From contig CALXGC010000010.1 in NCBI GenBank assembly GCA_944387755.1, forward strand, positions 1-63,794: a stretch of DNA of 63,794 nucleotides. The letters are read 5' to 3'. How positions within the stretch are numbered: position 1 is the first letter of the stretch; each line of letters opens with the position of its first letter. Shown here piece after piece: positions 41,838-50,726 of this stretch. Made by a program: the position numbers and the translations under genes. The stretch is from an uncultured Oscillospiraceae bacterium (GTDB lineage: Bacteria; Bacillota_A; Clostridia; Oscillospirales; Oscillospiraceae). The notes below the pieces were generated by a model that searched no databases, was not told where the DNA came from, and saw nothing but the letters and a program-made list of their open reading frames with translations.

Positions 41838-42764
41838 TTATTGAATGGTCACGAACTGCCCGATGTCCTCCTTCATGGCGATGGCGGCGTCCCGGGCCGC
41901 CTGGGCGAAGTCCAGGCCGTTGTTCCCCGTCTTCTTCCAGGCGCACATGATGCCCCGGGAGGAGTTGACGATGGCCCCGCGGCCATTTTCATCAAAGGCG
42001 TGCTTCACATCGGCGGCGGTGCCTCCCTGGGCCCCGTAGCCGGGTACCAGGAAGAAGGTGTGGGGCAGCCGGGCGCGTAGCGCCTGAATCTGCTCCGGAT
42101 AGGTGGCCCCGGTGACGGCCCCGGCCATGGTGAAGCCGTACTTGCCCTCCGTGCCGGCGGCGATGGACTCGTTGAGCTCGCCCATAGCCTCGTAGATGGC
42201 GCGGCCGTCGGAGAGCTTCAGGTCCTGGAGCTCCCCGGAGCCGGGGTTGGAGGTCTTCACCAGCACAAAGGCGCACTTGTCCTCAGTTTTGGCCGCCTCC
42301 AGGAAGGGCTTGATGGAGTCGGAGCCCATGTAGCCGTTGAGGGTGACGCAGTCGGCGTCAAAGGACTTGAAGACCTGGCCCTCCACAGGCACGCCGGACA
42401 GCCAGCCCTCGGCGTAGGCAGCGGCGGTGGAGCCGATGTCTCCCCGCTTGATGTCGGCGATGACGAACAGCCCCTTTTGTTTGGCATAGCGGATGGTGCG
42501 CTCTAGCAGCTCCATCCCCTGCCAGCCCAGGTTTTCATAGTAGGCGGACTGGGGCTTCACGGCGGGGACCACATCGCACAGGGCGTCGATGAGTCCCACG
42601 TTAAACTGCCAGATGGCCTCGCAGGCTCCCCGCAGGTTCAGGCCGTACTGCGCATAGCAGGCCTTGCGGATGTGCTCCGGCACATACTCAATGCGGGCGT
42701 CCAGCCCGGCCACGGTGGGGTTTTGTTTCTCGATGATTTTTTCCTGTAACACATCAAAAGACAT
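41838..42764 (-). CDS. pyrF: Orotidine 5'-phosphate decarboxylase (type 2)
   Basis: A 308-residue enzyme making UMP from OMP, the last step of UMP synthesis. The length and motifs (PTVAGLDARIEYVPEHI, VKPQSAYYENLGWQG) are those of the type 2 subfamily, longer than the 230-residue type 1. The catalytic lysine/aspartate block is IADIKRGDIGSTAAAYAEG. The phosphate site is in FFLVPGYGAQGG. An AAGGAGCAG site precedes the ATG. In transcription order it lies between pyrC and the DUF559 insertion. Confidence 0.95.
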   Translation of the reverse strand: MSFDVLQEKIIEKQNPTVAGLDARIEYVPEHIRKACYAQYGLNLRGACEAIWQFNVGLIDALCDVVPAVKPQSAYYENLGWQGMELLERTIRYAKQKGLFVIADIKRGDIGSTAAAYAEGWLSGVPVEGQVFKSFDADCVTLNGYMGSDSIKPFLEAAKTEDKCAFVLVKTSNPGSGELQDLKLSDGRAIYEAMGELNESIAAGTEGKYGFTMAGAVTGATYPEQIQALRARLPHTFFLVPGYGAQGGTAADVKHAFDENGRGAIVNSSRGIMCAWKKTGNNGLDFAQAARDAAIAMKEDIGQFVTIQ

Positions 42765-42783
42765 AGTGCTGCTCCTTTTTTCT

Positions 42784-42906
42784 AAAACTCGTTCCGTGGG
42801 ACGCGGCGTGCCCGGTGGTCACGCCCTGCAAGGGTAGGATTTCGGCCCCCGTGGGGCGCGGCGGCCCGGCGCGCCTATGAAGGGGCGGCGCCCGGCGGAC
42901 ACGCCC
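42784..42906. repeat. Interspersed GC-rich repeat between pyrC and pyrF
   Basis: The 147-base gap holds units such as GTGGGGCGCGGCGGCCCGGC, the reverse complement of the GCCGGG-CCGCCGCGCCCCAC unit found near 55320 and 61565, plus similar degraded units (GTGGGACGCGGCGTGCCCGG, GGCGGACACGCCC). No gene is visible. Confidence 0.65.
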
Positions 42907-42910
42907 TATC

Positions 42911-44191
42911 TCAGCGCTCCTGGTAGATGATGTTCCCGCCCACGATGGTATATTTCACGCGGCCCTTCACCTTCCGGCCGGCGAAGGGGGTATTCCGGGC
43001 CTTGGAGGCGAACTGCTCCGGGTCGATGGTCCACTCCTCCTCTGGGTCGAAGATGACGATGTCGGCGTCGCTGCCCAGAGAGAGGCGGCCCTTGGCGTGG
43101 AGGCGGAGAATAGCGGCGGGGTTATAGGTCATGCGGCGGATGAGTTCAGGCAGCTTCATCCGTCCGGTGTGATAGAGCTCGGTGAGGGTGATGGCCAGGG
43201 AGGTCTCCAGGCCAATCATGCCGCTGGGGGCCTTGGCCAGGGGGCGGGATTTCTCCTCGGCGGAGTGGGGGGCATGGTCGGTGGCGATGGCGTCAATGGT
43301 GCCGTCCTTCAGCCCGGCGATAATGCCCTTGATGTCCTTTGCGGTGCGCAGGGGGGGATTGACGCGGGCCAGAGCGCCCTGGGTCAAAATCTCGTCCTCT
43401 GTGAGGGTGAAGTACTGGGGGCAGGTCTCGCAGGTGAGGGCGACGCCCCGCTTCTTCATCCGGCGGATGATGTCCACCGACTTAGCGGTGGATACGTGGC
43501 AGATGTGCACGTGGGCCCCGGTCTCCTCGGCCAGCATGGCGTCCCGCATGACCATAATCTCCTCCGCGATGGCGGGACGGCCCTCCATCCAGAGCTGCCG
43601 GGAGACGCTGCCCTCGTTTACCGCCCGGCCCTCCACCATGGAGGTGTCCTCGCAGTGGCAGAGAATTGGGATCTCCAGCCGCTTGGCGTGAATGAGGGCG
43701 TCCCGCATCAGATTGGCGTTGTCCACATTGCACCCGTCATCGGACAGGGCCACGGCCCCAGCCTCCTTCAGAGCGCCGGCGTCGGTGAGCTCCATGCCCT
43801 GAAGGCCCATGGAGACCGCGCCGATGGGATAGACGTGGACGCCGCAGGCCTGGGCGGCCTTCTCCTGAATATACTGCACCTGTTCCGGGGTGTCCACGGC
43901 GGGCTTTGTGTTGGCCATACAGGCCACGGCGGTGACGCCGCCCCGGGCGGCGGCGGCAGTCCCGGTGAAGATGTCCTCTTTATAGGTGAGGCCGGGATCG
44001 CGGAGGTGGACGTGCATATCCACCAGGCCGGGAGACACCACAAGACCGGTGGCGTCAATCACCCGGTCGGCCTCTGCCTGGATATTCCGCTCCAGCTGAA
44101 GGACGCGGCCCTGTTCCACATACAGATCCAGCATGGAGACGGTTCCGCTGACCGGGTCCACCACCCGGCCGTTTTGAATCAAGAGTTTCAT
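42911..44191 (-). CDS. pyrC: Dihydroorotase
   Basis: A 426-residue zinc amidohydrolase closing carbamoyl aspartate to dihydroorotate. The metal-binding block is VDMHVHLRDPG near residue 60, followed by YKEDIFTGTAAAARGGVT. Other metal ligands lie in ILCHCEDTSM and HICHVSTAKS, and the catalytic aspartate in IATDHAPHS. This is the class I (PyrC/AllB-like) bacterial form. It is the first gene of the minus-strand pyr operon; the ATG is preceded by GGAGGAACC. No PyrR-binding attenuator was seen in the short leader. Confidence 0.95.
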   Translation of the reverse strand: MKLLIQNGRVVDPVSGTVSMLDLYVEQGRVLQLERNIQAEADRVIDATGLVVSPGLVDMHVHLRDPGLTYKEDIFTGTAAAARGGVTAVACMANTKPAVDTPEQVQYIQEKAAQACGVHVYPIGAVSMGLQGMELTDAGALKEAGAVALSDDGCNVDNANLMRDALIHAKRLEIPILCHCEDTSMVEGRAVNEGSVSRQLWMEGRPAIAEEIMVMRDAMLAEETGAHVHICHVSTAKSVDIIRRMKKRGVALTCETCPQYFTLTEDEILTQGALARVNPPLRTAKDIKGIIAGLKDGTIDAIATDHAPHSAEEKSRPLAKAPSGMIGLETSLAITLTELYHTGRMKLPELIRRMTYNPAAILRLHAKGRLSLGSDADIVIFDPEEEWTIDPEQFASKARNTPFAGRKVKGRVKYTIVGGNIIYQER

Positions 44192-44256
44192 GGTATCTGG
44201 TTCCTCCGTCGTCCGGTTTTTTCGGACTGTAAAATAAAGAATTTACCCTTCGTTAA

Positions 44257-44285
44257 ATTATAGCGGAACCAGCAGGATTTAGCAA
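44257..44285 (-). promoter_or_regulatory. Promoter of the pyr operon
   Basis: On the minus strand TTGCTA, 17 bases, TATAAT, about 65 bases upstream of pyrC. Confidence 0.78.
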
Positions 44286-44363
44286 CGGATTTTTCCACAG
44301 AAGGGGAAAGAATAAAAACAGGCCGGCGCGGGACCGGCAGGACAGGAAAGGAGCGGACAGAGG

Positions 44364-44540
44364 ATGAACGGAAACGGATTTGGGAAATTTATGCTTGGCA
44401 TGACGGCCGGCATGACCGCCGGGACGGCCCTTGGGTTTACCATGTCGCCCTCCCGGCGGCAGGTGAAGCGGGCGGCCCACAAGGCGGCCCAGCACGTCAC
44501 GGAGGCGGTGGAGTCCCTCACAGACGTGATGAAGATGTAG
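44364..44540 (+). CDS. Small YtxH-like protein (58 residues)
   Basis: A short frame, ATG to TAG, with AAAGGAG and AGAGG upstream. It reads MNGNGFGKFMLGMTAGMTAG and so on: a Gly/Met/Ala-rich N-terminal segment that could be one membrane helix, then a basic, amphipathic helix (RRQVKRAAHKAAQHVTEAVES). The layout resembles small YtxH-type proteins of Firmicutes. It lies alone between the divergent pyrC and the cytidine deaminase gene. The function is unknown. Confidence 0.65.
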   Translation: MNGNGFGKFMLGMTAGMTAGTALGFTMSPSRRQVKRAAHKAAQHVTEAVESLTDVMKM

Positions 44541-44631
44541 GGGGAGGCGGGAATCCTTCCCGCCTCTTGCGCAGCGGAGAAGACGGCTTTATAATTACGT
44601 CATGAAGATCAATGGAAAGGGGAGAGGTCCC

Positions 44632-45030
44632 ATGACGGATCAGGAGCTGGTGGAGCGCGCCTTCGCTATGCACAAGTTTTCCTATGTGCCGTATTCGCAT
44701 TTTCCGGTGGGAGCGGCTCTGCTGTGCAGGGATGGAACGGTGTTTACCGGCTGCAATGTGGAAAACGCCGCTTTTGGCTCCACCATCTGCGCCGAGCGCA
44801 CGGCGCTGCTCAAGGCGGTCAGCGAGGGGCGCCGGGAGGGCTGGATTGCGCTGGCCATCGCCGGACAGGGAGAGGACTTCTGCTGGCCCTGCGGGAGCTG
44901 CCGGCAGATGCTCTATGAATTTGCTCCGGAACTTCGGATTCTGGCCGCAAGGGGGGACGGGACCTTTCAGGCCGCGTCTTTGGAGGCGCTGCTCCCCCAC
45001 GGCTTCGGGCCGAAGTCGCTGAAGTGCTGA
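44632..45030 (+). CDS. cdd: Cytidine deaminase
   Basis: A 132-residue homotetrameric type zinc enzyme deaminating cytidine and deoxycytidine to uridine and deoxyuridine. The active-site blocks are CNVENAAFGSTICAERTALL (zinc cysteine and catalytic glutamate in C-A-E) and WPCGSCRQMLYEF (the other two zinc cysteines, P-C-G-x-C). ATG at 44632 is chosen for the adjacent GGGGAGAGG; an ATG ten codons earlier lacks a site. Its place beside the pyr operon, transcribed the other way, fits pyrimidine salvage. Confidence 0.93.
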   Translation: MTDQELVERAFAMHKFSYVPYSHFPVGAALLCRDGTVFTGCNVENAAFGSTICAERTALLKAVSEGRREGWIALAIAGQGEDFCWPCGSCRQMLYEFAPELRILAARGDGTFQAASLEALLPHGFGPKSLKC

Positions 45031-45213
45031 GCTCCCTGGTTTTGCAGGACTTGCGATGGAATTCTGCACCGTTCAAAGAAAAATAAAAAAATTTGACTCC
45101 AGGCTGCAATTTGTTTGTTACCGTTTTTTCATTTTTGTGTCACCGGTTTGACAAGAGAATTGCCGCGGCATGTGTTATACTGTCCTTAAGAACAAGGGAA
45201 AGGGGGGTCTGCT

Positions 45214-45843
45214 GTGAAGAAGCGGATTCTTTCTTTGTCGCTGGTGCTGGCGCTGGCGGTTCTGCTGGGCGGCGCGGCGTTTGCGCAGGCCAGGCAGGAG
45301 CCTCTCTCCAGCCCCTCCGCGGAAGAGATGCTGGCCAGCGCTCCGGCGCAGGGGGATGCGTCCCAGTCCATGTACCCCGCCGTCCACGCTCTGGTGATGG
45401 CCATGACGGAGAACCACCTGGAGTACAACCCGGAGGACCCGGAATTTCTGTGGACCAGCCTCTATTACATGCTCAGCCTGTACGGCCAGATGGACGAGCG
45501 GGCGGAGTTCACCGACAGCGAGATGCTCCTCCCCGGCGAGATGATTCAGGACTATGCCGCCGCCCTCTATCCGGACGTGTCCAGCCTGCCCGACATCCCG
45601 GCCCCCATCTCCGAACGCATAACCGGGACGGAAAACGGCGTCTACCGTCTGGCCCGCGGCGACGAGGCCCTCTCCCAGGTGACGCTGGAGCCGCCCATCT
45701 GCCTGCGGGACGGCACAATTGTCCTGCAGGGCGCCCTGGAGGCACTGGAGGACGGCAGCCTTCTGCGGGAGTTTCAGGTCACGCTGCTCCCCAGAGACTG
45801 TATGTTCGGCTATATCATCACAGATTTGACATTCTCGGAATAA
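45214..45843 (+). CDS. Secreted protein of unknown function
   Basis: A 209-residue protein with a signal peptide (MKKR, a hydrophobic run to about residue 24, AFAQA cleavage site). The mature part is acidic and without cysteine pairs or known motifs; MYPAVHALVMAMTENHLEYNPEDPEFLW and GTENGVYRLARGDEA are the most ordered-looking stretches. The start is GTG with AAGGGGGG upstream. A TTGACA at 45148 and TGTTATACT (extended -10) at 45173-45181 may form a promoter, though the 22-base spacing is long. The function is unknown. Confidence 0.75.
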   Translation: MKKRILSLSLVLALAVLLGGAAFAQARQEPLSSPSAEEMLASAPAQGDASQSMYPAVHALVMAMTENHLEYNPEDPEFLWTSLYYMLSLYGQMDERAEFTDSEMLLPGEMIQDYAAALYPDVSSLPDIPAPISERITGTENGVYRLARGDEALSQVTLEPPICLRDGTIVLQGALEALEDGSLLREFQVTLLPRDCMFGYIITDLTFSE

Positions 45844-45919
45844 TTCCTTCTTTATCAGGAGGCGAGGCCCGGTGAGTATTCATCGGGCCTCTCTCCTGTC
45901 TGCCGGAGTGAGTTTGCTC

Positions 45920-45948
45920 TTGCCCTCTGCTTTCAGGCGTACTATAAT
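45920..45948 (+). promoter_or_regulatory. Promoter of murC
   Basis: TTGCCC, 17 bases, TATAAT, 40 bases before the murC ATG. Confidence 0.7.
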
Positions 45949-45988
45949 AATAAGTGGACTGAATGGTAATTATTTGAGGTGTATTGTT

Positions 45989-47368
45989 ATGAAACCTGAT
46001 ATTCGCGCGTATATCCGCCCCGGTGCTCACGCCCATCTGGTGGGCATCGGCGGCGTGTCCATGTCCCCCCTGGCCGAGGTGCTCCACGGGGCGGGGGTGG
46101 TCATCACCGGCTCCGACATGCACGACAGCGAGACGGTGGAGCACCTGAAATCCCTGGGAATCCCGGTGGTCATCGGCCACAGGGCGGAGAGCGTCCAGGG
46201 GGCGGGCTGCGTCATCCGCACCGCCGCCGTCCACGACGGCAATCCGGAGATTGCCGCCGCCCGGGCCGCCGGAATCCCCGTCTTCGAGCGGGCGGAGGCC
46301 TGGGGGGCCATCATGCGCCACTACCAGAACGCCCTGTGCGTGGCGGGCACCCACGGAAAGACCACCACCACCTCCATGTGCACTCAGATCTTCCTGGCCG
46401 CCCAGCGGGACCCCACGGTTATGATCGGCGGAACCCTCCCCGCCCTGGGGAAGGGCCATCGGGTGGGGAAGGGGGATACCATCATTTTGGAGTCCTGTGA
46501 GTACTGCAACTCCTTCCTGTCCTTTTTCCCCACCGTGGCGGTGATTCTGAACGTGGACGCCGACCACCTGGACTTTTTCAAAGACCTGGAGGACGTGAAG
46601 CGCTCCTTCCGCCGCTTTGCCCAGCTTGTGCCGGAGGGGGGCGCGGTTATCGCGGACGGAGACGACGCCAACACCATGGACGCCCTGGAGGGTCTGGAGA
46701 GGCCTCTGAAGACCTTCGGGCTGGAAAATGGGGACGTCCACGCCGCAAACCTGACCTATGAGAGGGGCGCGGGGCGCTTTGACCTGGTATACCAGGGGGA
46801 AAATCTGGGCCGGATTTCCCTTCAGGTGCCCGGCGTCCACAACGTGCGCAACGCCCTGGCCGCCGCCGGGGCCGCCCTGGAGCTGAAGGTCCCCTTCGCC
46901 GCCGTTCAGGAGGGCCTCCACGCCTTCACCGGGGCGGGCCGCCGCTTCGAGCGGAAGGGGGAGTACCGCGGGGCGGTGCTCTATGACGACTACGCCCACC
47001 ACCCCGGAGAACTGCGGGCTCTGCTGGCCACCGCGAAGACCCTGGGGTACGGCCGGGTGATCTGTGCCTTCCAGCCCCACACCTACTCCCGCACAAAGGA
47101 GCTCTTTGACGGCTTTGTGGAGGTATTGAAGCTGCCCGACAAGGTGCTGCTGGCGGAAATTTTTGCGGCCAGAGAGACGGACACCCTGGGGGTATCCTCC
47201 CGGCAGCTGGCGGAGCGCATTCCAGGGGCGGAGTACTGCCCCACCCTGGAGGACGTGACGGAGCGCCTCTCCCAGCTGGCCCGGCCCGGCGACCTGCTCC
47301 TCACCGTGGGGGCGGGGGACATCCACCTGGCCGGGGAGCGGCTGCTGGAGCGGCCGGAGGCGCTGTAA
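45989..47368 (+). CDS. murC: UDP-N-acetylmuramate--L-alanine ligase
   Basis: A 459-residue cytoplasmic Mur ligase adding L-alanine to UDP-MurNAc, the first amino acid of the peptidoglycan stem. The N-terminal domain has HLVGIGGVSMSPLAEVL; the ATP loop is GTHGKTTTT near residue 120. The central domain contains ESCEYCNSFL and NVDADHLDFF, and the C-terminal domain DDYAHHPGELRALL. ATG at 45989 is chosen for TTTGAGGTG upstream; the frame extends further but through the promoter. It stands alone rather than in a dcw cluster. Confidence 0.93.
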   Translation: MKPDIRAYIRPGAHAHLVGIGGVSMSPLAEVLHGAGVVITGSDMHDSETVEHLKSLGIPVVIGHRAESVQGAGCVIRTAAVHDGNPEIAAARAAGIPVFERAEAWGAIMRHYQNALCVAGTHGKTTTTSMCTQIFLAAQRDPTVMIGGTLPALGKGHRVGKGDTIILESCEYCNSFLSFFPTVAVILNVDADHLDFFKDLEDVKRSFRRFAQLVPEGGAVIADGDDANTMDALEGLERPLKTFGLENGDVHAANLTYERGAGRFDLVYQGENLGRISLQVPGVHNVRNALAAAGAALELKVPFAAVQEGLHAFTGAGRRFERKGEYRGAVLYDDYAHHPGELRALLATAKTLGYGRVICAFQPHTYSRTKELFDGFVEVLKLPDKVLLAEIFAARETDTLGVSSRQLAERIPGAEYCPTLEDVTERLSQLARPGDLLLTVGAGDIHLAGERLLERPEAL

Positions 47369-47444
47369 ATAATTTTTTTCCGCATGATTTCTTCCCTCCG
47401 GGGGAAACTACCCCTGTATCCAAAATTGGAGGAGGGAAGAAACT

Positions 47445-47651
47445 GTGGTCATCGACAAGATCGCCCTGGCCCTGCTGATTGTCGGCGGACTGGTCTGGGG
47501 CGGCGTGGGCCTGTTTCAGTTTGATTTGGTGGCCTTTGCCTGCGGCGGGTCGGCCAGTATGATCAGCCGGATTATTTATACGGTTGTGGGGCTGTCCGCC
47601 ATTTGGTGCGTCACCCTGCTGTTTCGGGACACATCGGACAAGCGGGCATAA
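47445..47651 (+). CDS. DUF378-like small membrane protein
   Basis: A 68-residue protein with two membrane segments (LALLIVGGLVWGGVGLF and IIYTVVGLSAIWCVTLLF). The internal order IDKIALALLIVGGLVWGGVGLFQFDLV followed by a small loop and IYTVVGL matches the DUF378 family of tiny membrane proteins; function unknown. The start is GTG with GGAGGAGGGAA upstream. It is followed by a terminator, so it is monocistronic or co-transcribed with murC. Confidence 0.8.
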   Translation: MVIDKIALALLIVGGLVWGGVGLFQFDLVAFACGGSASMISRIIYTVVGLSAIWCVTLLFRDTSDKRA

Positions 47652-47652
47652 G

Positions 47653-47697
47653 AGAGACGGCTGGAGCGCCAATGGGGGTCCAGCCGTCTTATTTTAC
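47653..47697 (+). terminator. Terminator after the DUF378-like gene
   Basis: AGACGGCTGGA pairs with TCCAGCCGTCT around a 13-base loop, then TATTTTA. It isolates the pst promoter region. Confidence 0.85.
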
Positions 47698-47744
47698 ATA
47701 GGATAGTGTGAAAAGACCTCTGTTTTTGTGAGGAAACCACTGAT

Positions 47745-47804
47745 TTTACAAAATAAAATTTCATTTTACATGTATTTAACATTCTAAATCTTTTTGATTT
47801 TACA
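47745..47804 (+). promoter_or_regulatory. PHO-box-like direct repeats upstream of pstS
   Basis: Four TTTACA/TTAACA hexamers start at 47745, 47765, 47776 and 47799. The middle two are 11 bases apart and the outer ones 20 and 23 bases away, close to one helical turn or two. This matches the TT(A/T)ACA repeats bound by PhoP in Bacillus. A possible -10 (TACACT, 47814-47819) follows without a good -35, as expected for an activated promoter. The response regulator encoded at 52188 is the likely binder. Confidence 0.7.
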
Positions 47805-47871
47805 TTTCTCCAGTACACTGGCAACCGTAATCCGAAGAGGCAACTACACAACCACTTCATAAAGGAGAACG

Positions 47872-48801
47872 ATGAAAATGAAAAAGATTACCTGCCTTGG
47901 CCTGTCCATGGTCCTCGCCCTCGGCCTGCTGGCCGGCTGCGGCGGCAACGACGCCAGCACCAGCGAGCCTGCCGGCTCCACTCCCGACGCCGCCGCTTCC
48001 CAGCCTGCGGACGCCGGTTCTGAGACCACCTCCCTGAGCGGCGACGTGGCCACCGACGGTTCCACCTCCATGGAGTCTGTCATCGGCGTGCTGGGCGAGC
48101 AGTTCATGGCGGACAACCCGGACGTGAATGTTACTTACAACCCCACCGGTTCCGGCGCCGGCATCGAGGCCGTGTCCAACGGCAGCTGCGACATCGGCCT
48201 GGCCTCCCGCGCCCTGAAGGACGAGGAGAAGGAGGGCGGCCTGACGGAGACCATCGTGGCTCTGGACGGCATCGCCATCATCGTCAACGCCGAGAACTCC
48301 GTCACCGACCTGACCCTGGACCAGATCGCCTCCATCTATACCGGCGAGGTCACGGACTGGTCTGAGTTCGGCAGCGAGGCCGGCGCCATCGCCAACATCG
48401 GCCGTGAGTCCGGCTCCGGCACCCGGGACGGCTTTGAGTCCATCACCGGCACCGAGGACGCCTGCGTCCTGGCCCAGGAGCTGAACTCCACCGGCGCTGT
48501 CATTGAGGCCGTGCGCACCACCCCCGGCGCCATCGGCTACGCCTCCCTGTCCGCTGTTGAGGACCAGGAGGGCATCACTGTGCTGACCGTGGGCGGCGTG
48601 GCTCCCTCCGAGGAGACCGTGCTGGACGGCACCTATCAGATTCAGCGTCCCTTCGTGTTCGCCACCCGCACCGACGAGGCCCTGTCCGAGGCCGCTCAGG
48701 CCTTCTTTGACTGGGCTACCTCCACGGACGCCAACGCGCTCATCGAGGGCGCCGGCGCTGTGCCTGTGGCCGGCACGGACGCCGCTTCCGACGCGGCCTG
48801 A
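47872..48801 (+). CDS. pstS: Phosphate ABC transporter substrate-binding lipoprotein
   Basis: A 309-residue lipoprotein that captures phosphate outside the membrane. It has a signal peptide with lipobox LLAGC near residue 22 and a low-complexity linker. The phosphate-binding loops are ATDGSTSMESVIG, NPTGSGAGIEAV and GRESGSGTRDGFES. IAIIVNAEN and TTPGAIGYASL are standard PstS parts. AAAGGAG precedes the ATG. It heads pstSCAB-phoU-phoPR and is followed by a stem-loop that may favour higher expression of the binding protein. Confidence 0.95.
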   Translation: MKMKKITCLGLSMVLALGLLAGCGGNDASTSEPAGSTPDAAASQPADAGSETTSLSGDVATDGSTSMESVIGVLGEQFMADNPDVNVTYNPTGSGAGIEAVSNGSCDIGLASRALKDEEKEGGLTETIVALDGIAIIVNAENSVTDLTLDQIASIYTGEVTDWSEFGSEAGAIANIGRESGSGTRDGFESITGTEDACVLAQELNSTGAVIEAVRTTPGAIGYASLSAVEDQEGITVLTVGGVAPSEETVLDGTYQIQRPFVFATRTDEALSEAAQAFFDWATSTDANALIEGAGAVPVAGTDAASDAA

Positions 48802-48825
48802 GCGCAGCTCAAAATATATGCGCGG

Positions 48826-48858
48826 AGCAGCCGCCGTTCCCCTGGAGCGGCGGCCGCT
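48826..48858 (+). other. Stem-loop between pstS and pstC
   Basis: AGC-GCCGCCG pairs with CGGCGGC-GCT around the loop TTCCCCTGGAG, with no T-run. It is probably a 3' stabiliser for pstS mRNA or a partial attenuator. Confidence 0.6.
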
Positions 48859-48914
48859 TCTCTAGAATTGAGGAGGGGGCTTCCGTTGGGTCCCCACATA
48901 GAAGGAGATTTTTT

Positions 48915-49847
48915 ATGGAATACGAGACCGTGGGCGCCGCCGTGGACGGGTCCGCTGTGGGTCAGCCCAAGTATAAAGTGAAGTCCAAGCGCAAACCTCT
49001 GGAGGTGGTGATGAACGCCATCTTTTTCCTGTGCGGCATGGTGGCCGTGGCCTTTGTGCTGCTCATCAGCGTCTATCTGGTCATCTCCGGACTGCCCGCT
49101 ATTCTGGAAATTGGGCCGGTCAACTTCCTGTTCGGGACCCGGTGGTACGCCTCTACGGAGGACTTCGGCATCTTCGCCATCATTCTCACCTCCATCGCCG
49201 GCACGGCGGGAGCCATTCTGATCGGCGTGCCCATCGGCCTTCTCACCGCCATCTTCCTGGCCAAGGTGGCCCATCCCAAGCTGGCCGCCGTGGTCCATAC
49301 CGCCGTGGAGCTGCTGGCCGGCATCCCCTCCGTGGTGTACGGCCTGGTGGGTATGATCCTGTTGGTCCCCGCCATCCGCGTGGCCTTTGGCCTGCCCTCC
49401 GGCGCGACGCTGCTGGCCGCCATCATTGTGCTGTCTATTATGATTCTGCCCTCCATCATCTCCGTGTCTGAGACCGCCCTGCGGGCGGTCCCCCGGGAGT
49501 ATGAGGAGGCCTCCCTGGCCCTGGGCGCCACCCACATCGAGACGGTCTTCCGGGTCACTGTCCCCGCCGCCCGCAGCGGCATCGCCACCGCCATCGTCCT
49601 GGGCATCGGCCGGGCCATCGGCGAGGCCATGGCCATCATCATGGTGGCGGGCAACGTGGCCAATATGCCCGGCCTGCTCACCCCTGTGCGCTTCCTCACC
49701 ACCGCCATCGCCTCGGAGATGTCCTACGCCTCCGTGGGCTCCCTGCACCGTGACGCCCTGTTCTCCATCGGCCTGGTGCTGTTCTTGTTCATTATGATGA
49801 TCAACGTGTTCCTCAACGTGTTCATCAAGAAAAAGAAGGAGGCCTGA
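48915..49847 (+). CDS. pstC: Phosphate ABC transporter permease PstC
   Basis: A 310-residue inner-membrane permease with six hydrophobic segments. The N-terminal cytoplasmic part is followed by a long first extracytoplasmic loop containing INFLFGTRWYAS-like sequence (VNFLFGTRWYAS). The coupling helix block is EEASLALGATHIETVFRVTVPAARSG, and GIGRAIGEAMAIIMVAGN is the usual family signature. The start follows AGAAGGAGA. It is three bases from pstA and forms the transport channel with it. Confidence 0.95.
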   Translation: MEYETVGAAVDGSAVGQPKYKVKSKRKPLEVVMNAIFFLCGMVAVAFVLLISVYLVISGLPAILEIGPVNFLFGTRWYASTEDFGIFAIILTSIAGTAGAILIGVPIGLLTAIFLAKVAHPKLAAVVHTAVELLAGIPSVVYGLVGMILLVPAIRVAFGLPSGATLLAAIIVLSIMILPSIISVSETALRAVPREYEEASLALGATHIETVFRVTVPAARSGIATAIVLGIGRAIGEAMAIIMVAGNVANMPGLLTPVRFLTTAIASEMSYASVGSLHRDALFSIGLVLFLFIMMINVFLNVFIKKKKEA

Positions 49848-49850
49848 GCC

Positions 49851-50702
49851 ATGGAAAGCAAAACGCTCTCCCCCAGCCGCCGCCTCTATGACCGGGGCCT
49901 GCGGGTCCTGCTGTACCTGTGCGGCTTTCTCACCTGCGCCCTGCTGGTGCTGATTATCGGCTATATCTTCTACCGGGGCGTCCCGTACATTACCATTCCC
50001 CTGCTCACCAGCGAGTCCAGCTATATCAAAGACACCATCGGCATCCTGCCCAATATTCTGAACACAATCTATCTGGTTGTGCTGGCCATGATTATCGTCC
50101 TGCCCCTGGGGGTGGGGGCGGCCATCTACCTCACCGAGTACGCCTCCAACCGGAAGCTGGTGTCCGTCATTGAGTTTGCCACTGAGACCCTCACCGGCAT
50201 TCCCTCCATTATCTTCGGCCTGGTGGGTATGCTGTTCTTCATCCAGATGATGGGCTTTAAGACCGGCGTGCTGGCCGGCGGCCTCACCCTGGTGGTGATG
50301 ATTCTGCCCACCATTGTCCGCACCACCCAGGAGTCCCTGAAGACGGTGCCCGACGCCTATCGGGAGGGCTCTCTGGCCCTGGGCTCCGGCAAGTTCCACA
50401 TGATTCGCACCGTGGTTCTGCCCAACGCCATCGACGGCATCGTCACCGGCTGCATTCTGGCTGTGGGACGCATTGTGGGCGAGTCCGCCGCCCTGCTCTA
50501 TACCGCCGGGTTCGGCCTGGTGCTCAACGACTTCATTGGGTCCCTCCAGTCCTCCTCCGCCAGCCTGACCGTAGCCCTGTACGTCTACGCCAGCGAGCGG
50601 GGCGAGAGCGACGTGGCCTTTGCCATCGCTACCATTCTGATGGTGCTGACGCTGATCATCAACCTGTCTGCCAGCCTGGTGGGCAAGAAGTTAAAGAAAT
50701 AA
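49851..50702 (+). CDS. pstA: Phosphate ABC transporter permease PstA
   Basis: A 283-residue permease with six hydrophobic segments. Family parts are GGLTLVVMILPTIVRTTQESL, REGSLALGSGKFHMIRTVVLPNA (coupling helix) and AVGRIVGESAALLYTAG. The long segment DTIGILPNILNTIYLV and LGVGAAIYLTEYA near the N-terminus are also typical. It overlaps neither neighbour but is only three bases after pstC, with GAAGGAGG inside the pstC end as ribosome site. Confidence 0.95.
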   Translation: MESKTLSPSRRLYDRGLRVLLYLCGFLTCALLVLIIGYIFYRGVPYITIPLLTSESSYIKDTIGILPNILNTIYLVVLAMIIVLPLGVGAAIYLTEYASNRKLVSVIEFATETLTGIPSIIFGLVGMLFFIQMMGFKTGVLAGGLTLVVMILPTIVRTTQESLKTVPDAYREGSLALGSGKFHMIRTVVLPNAIDGIVTGCILAVGRIVGESAALLYTAGFGLVLNDFIGSLQSSSASLTVALYVYASERGESDVAFAIATILMVLTLIINLSASLVGKKLKK

Positions 50703-50726
50703 TTTCGGAATAGGGAGAATTGAACT